Assembly (NCBI RefSeq): GCF_020884755.1
Contig: NZ_BPWE01000002.1
Coordinates: forward strand, 62,001 to 126,000
Length of the DNA: 64,000 bases
Source of the DNA: Bifidobacterium mizhiense
Lineage (GTDB): Bacteria; Actinomycetota; Actinomycetes; Actinomycetales; Bifidobacteriaceae
Reading direction: 5' to 3'
Below the pieces are notes generated by a model. It searched no databases, was not told where the DNA came from, and saw only the letters and a program-made list of their open reading frames with translations. Below, piece after piece: positions 8,567 to 17,706 of this stretch (within the stretch, counting starts at the first letter, position 1; the number at the start of each line of letters is the position of its first letter). The translations under genes and the position numbers were made by a program.

Positions 8567-8599
8567 GGGGCTCCGGATGCCTTGCGCACCCGGAGCCCC
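8567..8599 (+). terminator. GC-rich hairpin after glycerate kinase
   Basis: GGGGCTCCGGATGC (8567-8580) pairs with GCACCCGGAGCCCC (8586-8599), 13 of 14 positions matching. It lies about 30 bases after the kinase stop and is followed by CTGTAATCTGTT, so the U-tract is weak. It probably acts from both sides of this convergent pair. Confidence 0.6.
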
Positions 8600-8606
8600 C
8601 TGTAAT

Positions 8607-8642
8607 CTGTTCGGCATAACCTTCAGCAGCCATGCCGAACAG
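8607..8642. terminator. Second hairpin between convergent genes
   Basis: CTGTTCGGCAT (8607-8617) and ATGCCGAACAG (8632-8642) form a perfect 11-bp stem with a 14-base loop, ending 10 bases before the alcohol dehydrogenase stop. No U-tract is visible. A termination or mRNA-end role for the minus-strand gene is likely. Confidence 0.45.
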
Positions 8643-8652
8643 TTGGAAGTGA

Positions 8653-9771
8653 TCAGTCGAATTCGGTGATAACCGAACGAATGACCTCGCCGTTGACCAG
8701 CTGCTTGTAGGCCTCGTCGATCTGGCTCAGCTTGATGTGCTGGCTGACAATGTCATGCATGTTCAGCCGTCCGTCCACAGCAAAGTCGGCATACATGGGG
8801 ATGTCGTGCTTGATGTTGGTGGAGCCCATCCACACGCCCTTGAAGCCGCGCTGGTGGACCAGCAGGTCAGCCGGGTTGATCTCCAGCGAGACCGTGGCAT
8901 CCGGCTTGGTCAGGCCGATCGGGTAGGCGGTGCCGCCCACGCCCAGCATGTCCCAGGCCTGCTTCATGGTGACGGGCAGACCGATGGCCTCGAAGGCCTG
9001 ATCTACGCCTCCGTCAGTCAGCTCGCGCACCTTGGCCACAGGGTCCTCGTTCTTGGAGTTGATCACGTCGGTGGCGCCGAACTTGCGGGCGAACTCTAGC
9101 TTGTTGTCCAGCAGGTCGATGGCAATGATCCGCTTGGCGCCGCAAATCCGGGCTCCTGAAATGATGTTCAGGCCGATGCCGCCGGTACCGATAACGGCCA
9201 CGGTGTCGCCGGGGCGCACATGGGCGGTGTTGATGGCCGCTCCTGCTCCGGTGATGGTGGCGCAGCCGATGCAGGCGGCTTCATCCCACTTGACCTCGTT
9301 GTTGACCACGGCCAGCTGGTTCTCGTGAATCAGGGCCTTCTCGGCGAAACCGCCGGTGCCGAAGGCCTGAGTGATGGGTCGACCGTCAGGGAAGGACAGG
9401 CGGGGCTTCTCGCCCGCGCCGCGCACGCACTCCTGCTGCTGAGTGCAGGACTGGGGCTGGCCCTTGAGGCAGTTGGCGCAGTGTCCGCAGACCTGCTCCA
9501 GGGAGGCCACCACGTGGTCGCCCACCTTGATGCCGGACACCTCGGGGCCCACGGCCTCGACGATGCCCGAGATCTCATGGCCGATCACGGCCGGGAAGGG
9601 GAAGAATTTGTCGTCATCTTCGACCAGATGCAGATCCGAATGGCACAGACCCGAGGCCTGCACATCCACCAGGACCTCCGCGCCAATAGGGTCGTCAATG
9701 ATGATTTCCTCGGGCTGGGCAAAGCCCTTGCCGATGCCATAGGCAATCGACGCCTTGATCTTCTGAGGCAT
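8653..9771 (-). CDS. Zinc-dependent alcohol dehydrogenase, class III-like
   Basis: A 372-residue medium-chain dehydrogenase that oxidises an alcohol or reduces an aldehyde with NAD(P). The catalytic zinc ligands appear in GLCHSDLHL and GHEISGIVEAVG. The structural zinc loop is CGHCANCLKGQPQSC, with the C-x2-C-x2-C-x7-C spacing. The Rossmann motif is VIGTGGIGLN followed by acidic residues in IIAIDLLDNKLEFA, which points to NAD. The start at 9771 has TAGGAGAT upstream; longer in-frame starts have none. It is most like the class III and mycothiol-type aldehyde/alcohol dehydrogenases of actinobacteria, but the physiological substrate cannot be named. Convergent with glycerate kinase. Confidence 0.88.
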   Translation of the reverse strand: MPQKIKASIAYGIGKGFAQPEEIIIDDPIGAEVLVDVQASGLCHSDLHLVEDDDKFFPFPAVIGHEISGIVEAVGPEVSGIKVGDHVVASLEQVCGHCANCLKGQPQSCTQQQECVRGAGEKPRLSFPDGRPITQAFGTGGFAEKALIHENQLAVVNNEVKWDEAACIGCATITGAGAAINTAHVRPGDTVAVIGTGGIGLNIISGARICGAKRIIAIDLLDNKLEFARKFGATDVINSKNEDPVAKVRELTDGGVDQAFEAIGLPVTMKQAWDMLGVGGTAYPIGLTKPDATVSLEINPADLLVHQRGFKGVWMGSTNIKHDIPMYADFAVDGRLNMHDIVSQHIKLSQIDEAYKQLVNGEVIRSVITEFD

Positions 9772-9982
9772 AAAGCATCTCCTAATCACCATGCCGCTAC
9801 CGGCCTCATGCCAGGCAGGGCAAAACAATGTTGAACACTGCGCTGTGGCCACGGTCATCCTCAATGTATGCACCGCTGCCGCAGACCACTTTCATGCTAG
9901 CAGGAAAGAGGGGTCAATCAGCATTTAGACTGGCCCGGTAAGAGGCCTCCGGCGTTTCCTCGACGGGGGCTCCAAGCATCCA

Positions 9983-9988
9983 TAGAAT
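9983..9988 (+). promoter_or_regulatory. -10 box giving a probable leaderless transcript
   Basis: TAGAAT ends seven bases before the ATG at 9996, so transcription would start at or next to the start codon. It overlaps the alternative ATG at 9987. This supports translation from the Met-Cys start that SRAP proteins require. Confidence 0.45.
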
Positions 9989-9995
9989 GGGCTTC

Positions 9996-10679
9996 ATGTG
10001 TGGACGATTCGCGGCTGACCTGGACTACTCCAGTCTGGCCCAAGACTATGGTGCCCGGCAGGCTCCGGGACTGCCCAAGCCCTCATGGAACATCAGCCCC
10101 GGGTCGGTCATCGCCCTGGTGGCCCAGGACCGACATGGGCAACGGCACCTGCATACGGCCCGCTGGAACCTGGTCCCCTCCTGGTCGGACACCGATCAGA
10201 TGTCTTATCCCACCCACAATGCCCGGGTGGAGAGCGCCCTGACCAAGCGGACCTACGCGGACTCGGCCAAAAGTCAAAGGGCCATCATTCCGGCCAGCGG
10301 CTACTACGAGTGGACACCAGACCACCAGCCCTACTACTTCCAGACTCCCGACGGCCACACCCTGAGCATCGCAGGCCTCTACTCCTGGTGGCGTGCCAGA
10401 CCTGGCCAGCCCTGGCTGCTGACGGCCACCATCCTGACGACACAAGCCACGCCAGATGCCGCCCGGGTACACGATCGGATGCCCCTGCTGATCACTGAGG
10501 AAAATCTGGATTCCTGGCTGGATCCGAGCATAGAAGGCAAGGAGATCCTGCCCAAGGCCGTGGAGCCTGGCCGCCATGCCTCTGAGACACTGACCATGCA
10601 CCCGGTGGCACCCCTGAAGGGTGACGGACCGGAACTGACTGAGGATATAGCCCTGGATCAGAGGGTCAAGAAAATTTAA
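9996..10679 (+). CDS. SOS response-associated protein, SRAP/YedK (HMCES family)
   Basis: A 227-residue SRAP-domain protein that covalently shields abasic sites in single-stranded DNA through a thiazolidine link to Cys2 and also has autoprotease-type chemistry. All family marks are present: MCGRF at the start with Cys2, HNARVES for DNA contact near residue 75, PASGYYEW with the catalytic glutamate near residue 105, and HDRMPLL with the active histidine near residue 155. The start must be at 9996 so that Cys2 is exposed after methionine removal; the ATG at 9987 would bury it and overlaps a -10 box. No LexA-type box was recognised upstream, so SOS control is not shown. Confidence 0.93.
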   Translation: MCGRFAADLDYSSLAQDYGARQAPGLPKPSWNISPGSVIALVAQDRHGQRHLHTARWNLVPSWSDTDQMSYPTHNARVESALTKRTYADSAKSQRAIIPASGYYEWTPDHQPYYFQTPDGHTLSIAGLYSWWRARPGQPWLLTATILTTQATPDAARVHDRMPLLITEENLDSWLDPSIEGKEILPKAVEPGRHASETLTMHPVAPLKGDGPELTEDIALDQRVKKI

Positions 10680-10693
10680 AGGATTCGCAGAAT

Positions 10694-11347
10694 TCAGAGG
10701 GTGAAGCCCAGCTCCCGCGCCGCCTCGGTGGGTACCGGGTCGTAGGCCCAGTACTCGCTCAGGTTATCGTCGGAGGACAGGCTGCGGATCTCGGCCTTGT
10801 CAATGTAAACCTCGCCTGACAGATGGTCGGTCTCATGCTGGAAGATGCGGGCCGGCCAGCCGTGCATGTGTTGGCGGTGCTTGCGCCCGGAACGATCCTC
10901 CCAGCTGGCAGTAATGTCCAACCAGCGCCGCCGGACCGCTTGGAATCCTTCCAGTGACAGGCATCCCTCGTAGAAGGCCGCGGTCTCCTGCCCTATAGGC
11001 TCATAGGAGGGGTTGATGATGACCCTGAAGGGCAGCTCGTCGATCTGACGCGGATCATCCTCGTCGTCGCGGACATGGTCCTCGATGACCGCGATGGCCA
11101 GACCCAGGCCCACCTGGGGTGCTGCCAGCCCTACGCCTGGCGCCTCAAGCATGGTGGCGCGCATAGCCTTAAGCAGCCTGTTCAGAGTCTTGGCTGCCAG
11201 CTGACCCTGGTAGGGCTGAGCCTGCTGGCGCAAGACGGGCTCGCCCATCTGCACAATAGGCAAGAGCTCTTCTTTGCCGGCCTCGGCCAGCATTGATTCC
11301 ACCCGGTGGTTGAGATCGGCGTCGAAGGCCGCCTTTCTGCCGAACAT
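10694..11347 (-). CDS. def: Peptide deformylase
   Basis: Removes the formyl group from the initiator methionine of new proteins, using a metal ion. The three active-site motifs are present in order: GVGLAAPQVG near residue 72, EGCLS near residue 130, and FQHETDHLSG near residue 170, which supplies the two metal-binding histidines and the catalytic glutamate. At 217 residues it is longer than the usual 150-190, because of an N-terminal helical extension and an acidic DDEDDPRQIDEL insertion. The ATG has AAAGGCGG upstream. It lies 30 bases after glmM on the same strand, so pepN, glmM and def probably form an operon. Confidence 0.95.
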   Translation of the reverse strand: MFGRKAAFDADLNHRVESMLAEAGKEELLPIVQMGEPVLRQQAQPYQGQLAAKTLNRLLKAMRATMLEAPGVGLAAPQVGLGLAIAVIEDHVRDDEDDPRQIDELPFRVIINPSYEPIGQETAAFYEGCLSLEGFQAVRRRWLDITASWEDRSGRKHRQHMHGWPARIFQHETDHLSGEVYIDKAEIRSLSSDDNLSEYWAYDPVPTEAARELGFTL

Positions 11348-11377
11348 GGATGATTCCGCCTTTCCTGGGTCGTCGGT

Positions 11378-12754
11378 TCAGATGGCCAGCTCGTCGGCCA
11401 CGACTGAGGCCAGCCGCTGGCAGACCTGGTCGGCCTGCTCCTGGGTGGCCGCCTCGACCATGACCCTGACCAGGGGCTCAGTGCCCGAGGGTCGCAACAG
11501 GACCCGGCCGGTACTGCCCAGCATCCGCTCCTCAGCCTCGACCGCATCCTGAACCTTGGCGTTGGTACGGGCCGCGTTCTTGTCCACACCGGGCACGTTG
11601 ATCAGCTGCTGGGGCAGCTGGGGGAAGTCGGCGGCCAGTTCCTTGAGGCTCTTGCCCGAGCGCACGACCTCCTTGGCCAGGGTCAGGGCCGTCAGGGTCC
11701 CGTCACCTGTGGTTGCGAACTCCCGGTTGATGACGTGCCCGGACTGCTCGCCGCCCAGGGTGTAGCCTCCGCGCAGCATCTCCTCCAGGACGTAGCGGTC
11801 GCCCACAGCCGTCTGCACGGTGACGATTCCCATCTCTTTCAGGGCCAGCTTGAGCCCCAGGTTGCTCATGACCGTGACCACCAGGGTGTCGTTGGCCAGC
11901 TTGCCCTCGCGCTGCTTGGCGCGGGCCAGGATGCCCATGATCTGATCGCCGTTGACCATGTGACCCTCTTCGTCCACGGCCAGACAGCGGTCGGCATCCC
12001 CGTCGAAGGCCACGCCCATGACCGCATCCGAGGCCTGGACCATGGCCTGCAACTGCTCGGGGTGGGTGGATCCGGCGTGCTTGTTGATGTTGTAGCCATC
12101 GGGAGAGGCGTTGATGACCACCACGTCCGCACCGGCCCGGCGCAGGGCCTCGGGGGCTACCACCGAGGTGGCCCCGTTGGCGCAGTCGGCCACGATCCGC
12201 AGACCGTCCAAGGGCTTGGGCTGGGTTTTGTCGGGGGCGACAGGGGCAACTGCTTCAACAAGGTGGTCAATGTACATGTTGGTGGCGGTCACCGTGTCAT
12301 GGGAGACGCGGCCCACGCCCTCGCCCACCGGGCGCTCCCAGTCCTGGCCCAGGACCGATTCGATGTCGTCCTCCTTGGAATCCTGGAGTTTGAACCCGCC
12401 CCGGGCGAAGAACTTGATGCCGTTGTCGGGCATGGGGTTGTGTGAGGCGGAGATGACCGCCCCCATCTCCACGTTTAGCACGCTGGTCAGATAGGCGATG
12501 CCGGGAGTAGGGATGATGCCCACATCGATCACGTCAAAGCCGCCCGATGACATACCGGCAGCCAGGGCCGAGGCCAGAAAGTCCCCGGAGACCCGGGTGT
12601 CGCGACCGATCAGGGCCCGTCGGCGACCTGCGGACCGATCCGCGCCACGGCCCAGGACCCGGACTGCTGCATCGCCCAGATCCAAGGCCAGCTGTGCAGT
12701 CAGGTCTCTATTGGCTAAACCGCGTACACCATCGGTACCGAATAATCTGGGCAT
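11378..12754 (-). CDS. glmM: Phosphoglucosamine mutase
   Basis: Converts glucosamine-6-phosphate to glucosamine-1-phosphate for UDP-GlcNAc and peptidoglycan synthesis. The N-terminus MPRLFGTDGVRGLANRDLT is diagnostic. The phosphoserine loop is VISASHNPMPDNG near residue 105, the metal-binding loop is FDGDADRCLAVDEEG near residue 245, the sugar loop is LGGEQSGHVI, and the phosphate-binding loop is RPSGTEPLVRVMVE near the C-terminus. Length of 458 residues fits the family. The start at 12754 has the strong ribosome site GGAGGAG; a longer reading back to 12829 lacks support. Between pepN (98-base gap) and def (30-base gap). Confidence 0.96.
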   Translation of the reverse strand: MPRLFGTDGVRGLANRDLTAQLALDLGDAAVRVLGRGADRSAGRRRALIGRDTRVSGDFLASALAAGMSSGGFDVIDVGIIPTPGIAYLTSVLNVEMGAVISASHNPMPDNGIKFFARGGFKLQDSKEDDIESVLGQDWERPVGEGVGRVSHDTVTATNMYIDHLVEAVAPVAPDKTQPKPLDGLRIVADCANGATSVVAPEALRRAGADVVVINASPDGYNINKHAGSTHPEQLQAMVQASDAVMGVAFDGDADRCLAVDEEGHMVNGDQIMGILARAKQREGKLANDTLVVTVMSNLGLKLALKEMGIVTVQTAVGDRYVLEEMLRGGYTLGGEQSGHVINREFATTGDGTLTALTLAKEVVRSGKSLKELAADFPQLPQQLINVPGVDKNAARTNAKVQDAVEAEERMLGSTGRVLLRPSGTEPLVRVMVEAATQEQADQVCQRLASVVADELAI

Positions 12755-12852
12755 TTGCTCTCCTCCGAACGTACCATCCTGCATGCAGGCAACAGATTCA
12801 TTATGGCCCCGCCCCTGACCCGTCGCCACCCGGGCCAGGGCGGGCAGAATAC

Positions 12853-15468
12853 TCAGCGCAAGCGCTCGTTGTATTCGCGGACCTTGAGGATGCGCCTGGA
12901 GGACTCCGTGTTCTGGATGATCATCCCTCGCAGGGCCTTGGGGGCCTCGGCGTGGTCGGCCAGCCAGGCGTCACCCGCCTTGACCAGGGCGGCCGGGTCG
13001 GCCTTGGTCGGGTAGAGCCCGCCTGCCGACAGGGGGTTGAGCAGGGTCTCTGCGATGTGGAAGGTCTTCTGTGCCCAGACCTCGTCCACGGCTGCAAAGA
13101 AGCGGTCCACGTAGGGCTCGAAGAGCTCCTGGTCACCCGAGCCGGAGAAGCCGTCGGCCAGGGCCTCGATCTGCGAGTTGGTCAGATCCTCGTTGTGCAG
13201 GGCCTGATCCCAGGCCCAGGCCTTGGCCTCAGCCGTCGGACGGGCAGCCCGGGCGCCCATGGCGAACTCGCGGTTCTCCGTGGTGTCTTTCGCGGCCAGC
13301 TCGCGGTCGATCTCACCGTCAGCCAGCAGGTCGTGGGCAGACAGGGCGTGGATGATCAGCCAACGGGTGTTGTTGTCGATGGTCAGTCCCTCCAGCTTCA
13401 GGTCGCCGCTCAGCAGGCCGCGGGCGTGATCCTCGAAGTCGGCGTCGTCCCCGTAGCCCAAGTAGGCACGGACCAGCTGGAACTGCTCATCGGAGCCGGG
13501 CTGGGCCTTCATAGCCAGATCCCAGAGCGTGCTGGCCACCAGTTGCAGTATGGGCTGGCGGCGACGGGAGGCGGTGAAGTGGTGGGCGGCCGTGGAAATC
13601 TGAGACAAGGCATAGCGGAAGGTGGTGGACTGGTGCTCGGTGGCCAGGGCCTTCAGGCTCAAGCTGATGAAGCGCTCAGCCGGGAACTGCACATCCCGGG
13701 TCATGTCCCAAAGGCTGAGCCAGACCACGGCCCGGGCCAGGCGGTCCTCAATCCGGTAGAGGTTCTGCGTGGCATACTCCAGGGAATCCTGGTCCAGACG
13801 CAGCTTGGCATAGGTCAGGTCGTCGTCGTTGATCAGGATCAGGGCCGGACGCTTCTTGCCAACGACTTGTGGCACCTCGGCTCCCTGGCCGTCCAGATCC
13901 AGTTCGAAGCGGTCTGTACGCACCACCTTGCCGGACTGGTCCTCGTCATAGAAGCCCACAGCCAGGCGATGCGGACGTAGGACCGGATGCTCCTCGGGGG
14001 CGGTCTGGTCGATCCGCATGGCGGTGATGGTCCCCTGCTCGTCGGTCTGCACCTGGCTGGTCAGCGTGGTGATGCCGGCCTCCTCAAGCCAGAGCCGGGA
14101 CCAGTTGCCCAGGTCGCGGCCGCTGGTCTTCTCCAGCTCGGTCAGCAGGTCCTTCAGGGTGGCGTTGCCGTGGGCATGAGCCGTCAGATAGTTGTGGATG
14201 CCCTGGAAGAAGCGCTCACGGCCCACGTAGGCGACCAGCTGCTTCAAGACAGAGCCGCCCTTGGCGTAGGTGATGCCGTCGAAGTTGACCTCGGTATCAT
14301 GCAGGTCGCGGATGGGGGCCACCACCGGGTGAGTGGTAGGCAGCTGATCCTCGGTCAGGGCCCAGCTCTTCTCGCCGGAGCAGAAGGTGGCCCAGTCGTC
14401 GGTCCACTCGGTGGCCTCGGCGGTGGCCAGGGTCGACATGAACTCGGCGAAGGACTCGTTCAGCCACAGGTCGTTCCACCACTTCATGGTCACCAGGTCG
14501 CCGAACCACATGTGGGCCAGCTCGTGCAGGACGGTCTCCACACGGCGGTTGATCTGGGCCCCGGTGGCCTTGGACTCGAAAACGTAGGAGTCGCGGAAGG
14601 TGACCAGGCCGATGTTCTCCATGGCGCCCGCGTTGTATTCGGGCACGAAGATCTGGTCATACTTGGCCCAGGGGAAGGGCAGGTCCCAGGTCTTGGCGTA
14701 GAAGGCGAAGCCCTTCTTGGTCACGTCGAAGAGGTATTCGGCGTCCCCGTCCAGGGAGTCCTTGAGCGCCTGCCGGCAGTACAGGCCCATGGGGATGGTC
14801 CGTCCGTCCTCGTTCTGGTACTCGCTGGTCCACTGTGCGTAGGGTCCGGCGGCGAAGGCGGTCAAGTAGGAGCTCATGACCGGGGTGGTCTGGAAGACCC
14901 AGCGGGTCACACCCTCAGTGCGTCCACCCTCCAGGGTTCCCTCGGCGGTGCGGCTGTCCAGGTCCTGATGGGAGGCGGGAGGCATGTTGGACAGAACCGT
15001 CCAGGATGCCGGGGCATCCACGGTGAAGTCGAAGACGGCCTTGATGTCCGGCTGGTCGAAGACCGCGTAGACCCTGCGAGCGTCGGGCACCTCGAACTGG
15101 GAGTAGAGGTAGACGTTGCCATCCGAGGGGTCCACACTGCGATGCAGACCCTCGCCTGTGCGCGAATAACGGCAGAGGGCCTCCACCCGCAGCTGGTTGT
15201 GCTCGCGCAGGTCCTTAAGCTCAATCCGGTCATCCCGGAAGGCCAGGGCCGGGTCCAGACGCTGGCCGTTGAGCTCGATCAGGCTGACCTGGTCGGCGAT
15301 TAGATCCACAAAGGTGGACTCCCCCGGTCGGGCATCAAAGTCGATCAGGGCTGTGGAGGGGAAGGTTACAGGCCCCTTGGTCAGGTCCAGGTTGACCTTG
15401 TAGCTGACATTGGATACGACGACGGCTCGCTCTTCGGCTTCCACACGAGTCAGATTGGCTCCGGGCAT
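12853..15468 (-). CDS. pepN: Aminopeptidase N (M1 family)
   Basis: An 871-residue cytosolic zinc aminopeptidase releasing N-terminal residues from peptides. The exopeptidase motif appears as NAGAMENIG near residue 280, and the zinc site as VLHELAHMWFGDLVTMKWWNDLWLNESFAEF in three consecutive pieces (H-E-x2-H, then the second zinc glutamate in NESFAE). A C-terminal ERAP1-like helical domain fills the last 350 residues. The start at 15468 has GGAAA upstream; the longer reading from 15558 has no ribosome site. It is the first gene of the minus-strand group pepN-glmM-def. Length and domain order match actinobacterial PepN. Confidence 0.95.
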   Translation of the reverse strand: MPGANLTRVEAEERAVVVSNVSYKVNLDLTKGPVTFPSTALIDFDARPGESTFVDLIADQVSLIELNGQRLDPALAFRDDRIELKDLREHNQLRVEALCRYSRTGEGLHRSVDPSDGNVYLYSQFEVPDARRVYAVFDQPDIKAVFDFTVDAPASWTVLSNMPPASHQDLDSRTAEGTLEGGRTEGVTRWVFQTTPVMSSYLTAFAAGPYAQWTSEYQNEDGRTIPMGLYCRQALKDSLDGDAEYLFDVTKKGFAFYAKTWDLPFPWAKYDQIFVPEYNAGAMENIGLVTFRDSYVFESKATGAQINRRVETVLHELAHMWFGDLVTMKWWNDLWLNESFAEFMSTLATAEATEWTDDWATFCSGEKSWALTEDQLPTTHPVVAPIRDLHDTEVNFDGITYAKGGSVLKQLVAYVGRERFFQGIHNYLTAHAHGNATLKDLLTELEKTSGRDLGNWSRLWLEEAGITTLTSQVQTDEQGTITAMRIDQTAPEEHPVLRPHRLAVGFYDEDQSGKVVRTDRFELDLDGQGAEVPQVVGKKRPALILINDDDLTYAKLRLDQDSLEYATQNLYRIEDRLARAVVWLSLWDMTRDVQFPAERFISLSLKALATEHQSTTFRYALSQISTAAHHFTASRRRQPILQLVASTLWDLAMKAQPGSDEQFQLVRAYLGYGDDADFEDHARGLLSGDLKLEGLTIDNNTRWLIIHALSAHDLLADGEIDRELAAKDTTENREFAMGARAARPTAEAKAWAWDQALHNEDLTNSQIEALADGFSGSGDQELFEPYVDRFFAAVDEVWAQKTFHIAETLLNPLSAGGLYPTKADPAALVKAGDAWLADHAEAPKALRGMIIQNTESSRRILKVREYNERLR

Positions 15469-15681
15469 GAATTTCCTTTCGCGCATGGATGTCGGTGCCC
15501 CCACCGGCATCGGCATAGGTTCTGTATGGATATGGCAAGTCAAGTCTAATGCGGTCACCAGCCGACGGGCCAGCGGGACGGTTTCCCTCTTTTCTGACGG
15601 CGCAGTCTGGACGGGAATAGTCGGGCCTTCAGGCGGTTGGTCATGGTCGATGCCTCACGAATCTGGCAGAAAGGGAACGCC

Positions 15682-16440
15682 ATGCAGGTCCGGACCGGGT
15701 TTACCACACAGCAGCTCAACATGCTCTGCCAGTATTCCTACGGGATCGGTCGAGGAGATGTCAAGACCCGGCCGGGCCTGCACTGGTTCGAGGATCCGGC
15801 TCTAGGCAGCTACTGGGTGCTTCGCTCTCGCTACTGCCCTGAAAACGGCTTCGAGGGGATGATCGCCGCCCAAGGCCTGGCGGATGGTCCGGACTATGCC
15901 CATTTGGTTGTGGTCTATGCAGGCACCAACCTGCGCGACGACCCCCGCCACGACATCCATGCCGCGCTGACCTGCTTCCTGCCGCCGCTGAACGGGGAAC
16001 CGGGGCAGACGCAGCAGGCAGGCATCCTGGCCAGGCAGGCACTTGACCTGGCACGACGCAAGGCGGGAACCGAACGCGGGGTGCTCTTTACCGGGCATAG
16101 TCTGGGCGGAGGCCTGGCCCTGATCCAGGCAGCAGAGCATGACCTGCCTGCCAGAGTCTTCTGCGCTGTCGACCCCTGGCGGGTGCTTGACCAGGAGCAG
16201 CGTCAGCGGATGGCCCGCCACTACGGGGACGGCAAGTTCCTGGACTATCGTCTTGGCAACGACCGGGTGACCGGAACCGCCAACCGTCTGCTGAGCGGAC
16301 AGGCTGACCGCAGTGCCTGTGTGGTCTGGTGCGGCAAGGGACCCAGCAGGTTCGGACACTGGCTGGGCGACTTTGACTTCGACCAGGGTGGCGAGGTCCT
16401 GGCCAAAACTCCTGTTACCGTGACCGCATATCCGCGGTAA
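15682..16440 (+). CDS. Lipase-like alpha/beta hydrolase (Mbeg1/DUF2974-like)
   Basis: About 252 residues. The nucleophile elbow GHSLGGGLALIQA is clear near residue 145, preceded by VVVYAGTNLRDD, the usual strand and oxyanion region of lipase class 3-like proteins, and followed by FCAVDPWRVL. No signal peptide or membrane helix is present, so the protein is probably cytosolic. It resembles the Mbeg1-like hydrolases that firmicutes and actinobacteria annotate as DUF2974. Substrate is unknown. The ATG at 15682 is chosen for GAAAGGGAACGCC upstream. Divergent from pepN across a 213-base gap in which I see no other gene. Confidence 0.7.
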   Translation: MQVRTGFTTQQLNMLCQYSYGIGRGDVKTRPGLHWFEDPALGSYWVLRSRYCPENGFEGMIAAQGLADGPDYAHLVVVYAGTNLRDDPRHDIHAALTCFLPPLNGEPGQTQQAGILARQALDLARRKAGTERGVLFTGHSLGGGLALIQAAEHDLPARVFCAVDPWRVLDQEQRQRMARHYGDGKFLDYRLGNDRVTGTANRLLSGQADRSACVVWCGKGPSRFGHWLGDFDFDQGGEVLAKTPVTVTAYPR

Positions 16441-16555
16441 TATGGGAATTAGGCGGTCTCCAATGAGGGAGCGTCACCCGCCCGCAGGGATGTCATGTTG
16501 GGAATTCAACTTCGTCCGTGCAGGATCTACACGCATATCAGAGAGGATATACGAT

Positions 16556-17620
16556 ATGAAAGCATTGATGTACTACGGCAAGGAAGATGTACGTCTGGAG
16601 GATGTGCCCGAGCCTGAGCTCAAACCGGGAACCATCAAGATCCACCCCGCCTTTACCGGCATCTGCGGTTCCGACCTTCACCTTTACTATGACGGCGAGC
16701 AAAACGGCGGCAACTCCAAAGATACCCCGCACCCTCTTTCCGGGGAGACCCTGCCGGTAGTCTTCGGCCATGAGATCTCGGGCACCATCGAGGCCATTGC
16801 CGATGATGTGCACACCGACATGAAGGTGGGCGATTCCGTGGTAGTCGAGGCCGAGATGGCCTGCGGAGAATGCCCAGCCTGCAAGGCCGGCAACTACAAC
16901 GACTGCTCCAAGCTGGGCTTCATCGGCATCAACGGCTGGGGCGGCGGCATGAGCGAGCACATGGTGGTGGCCGCCGAGCGCGTCTTCCCTGTGGGCGACC
17001 TGCCCCTGGATCAGGCAGCCCTGATCGAACCCTTCTCAGTGGCCTACCACGCCGTTCGTCTGATCCACACCGAGCCCGGGCAGACCGCCCTGGTCGGCGG
17101 AGCAGGACCTGTCGGCCTGCTGCTGGGAACCGTGCTCAAGGCCAAGGGGCTCAAGGTCATCATGTCCGAGCTCTCCCAGGCCCGCAAGGACAAGGCCCTG
17201 CAGTCCGGTGCCGCTGACCTGGTCATCGACCCCAGCAAGGAGGATCTGCTGGAGCGGGTCAAGACCGAGACTGATGGCCGTGGCGCCGATGTGGCTTTCG
17301 ACGCGGCTGGCGCCGGACCAGTGGTCCACCAGCTTCTGTCGGCACTCAAGGCCCAGGGCAGCCTGGTCGTCGTGGCCATCCACGTCAAGCCCATCAGCCT
17401 AGACCTGACCATGGAGATGGGCTTCGGCGAGAAGCTGATGTCGGGGTCCATGGGATACGCCAACGATCATGCCGATGCCATCAAGCTCATCCATGACCGG
17501 AACATCGACCTGTCCACCTTCATCACCGATAGGATCAAGATCGAGGACATCGTGGACAAGGGCTTCCGGCCGCTGCGTGAGGATGCGGAAAACCACGTCA
17601 AGATCATCGTGAGCATGTAA
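16556..17620 (+). CDS. Zinc-dependent medium-chain dehydrogenase, (R,R)-butanediol/sorbitol type
   Basis: A 354-residue zinc dehydrogenase close to 2,3-butanediol and polyol dehydrogenases. The catalytic zinc site is GICGSDLHLYYDGEQN near residue 37 with FGHEISG near residue 70. The four-cysteine structural loop is CGECPACKAGNYNDC near residue 103. The nucleotide-binding loop is VGGAGPVGLLLG near residue 180. The insertion after GSDLHLYYDGEQ is typical of butanediol dehydrogenases. The start at 16556 follows GAGAGGA at good spacing; a longer in-frame reading from 16442 crosses the upstream region and has no ribosome site. Could interconvert acetoin and butanediol or act on a polyol; substrate not proven. 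Confidence 0.85.
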   Translation: MKALMYYGKEDVRLEDVPEPELKPGTIKIHPAFTGICGSDLHLYYDGEQNGGNSKDTPHPLSGETLPVVFGHEISGTIEAIADDVHTDMKVGDSVVVEAEMACGECPACKAGNYNDCSKLGFIGINGWGGGMSEHMVVAAERVFPVGDLPLDQAALIEPFSVAYHAVRLIHTEPGQTALVGGAGPVGLLLGTVLKAKGLKVIMSELSQARKDKALQSGAADLVIDPSKEDLLERVKTETDGRGADVAFDAAGAGPVVHQLLSALKAQGSLVVVAIHVKPISLDLTMEMGFGEKLMSGSMGYANDHADAIKLIHDRNIDLSTFITDRIKIEDIVDKGFRPLREDAENHVKIIVSM

Positions 17621-17645
17621 GCGCTCCCTTTTACTGATAACACTG

Positions 17646-17681
17646 AAGGCTCCGGCCGTCCATCTGGGCGACCGGAGCCTT
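17646..17681. terminator. Bidirectional terminator between dehydrogenase and RNase J
   Basis: AAGGCTCCGG (17646-17655) and CCGGAGCCTT (17672-17681) form a perfect 10-bp stem with a 16-base loop in the gap between the convergent dehydrogenase and rnj genes. The A/T ends of the arms extend the layout of an intrinsic terminator. Confidence 0.65.
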
Positions 17682-17706
17682 CCGTATCAGTATGCAGGCA
17701 GTGGCG

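Noticed and set aside
12755-12829. A longer N-terminus for GlmM
   Set aside because: The strong ribosome site GGAGGAG and the family's MPRLFGTDG start support 12754.
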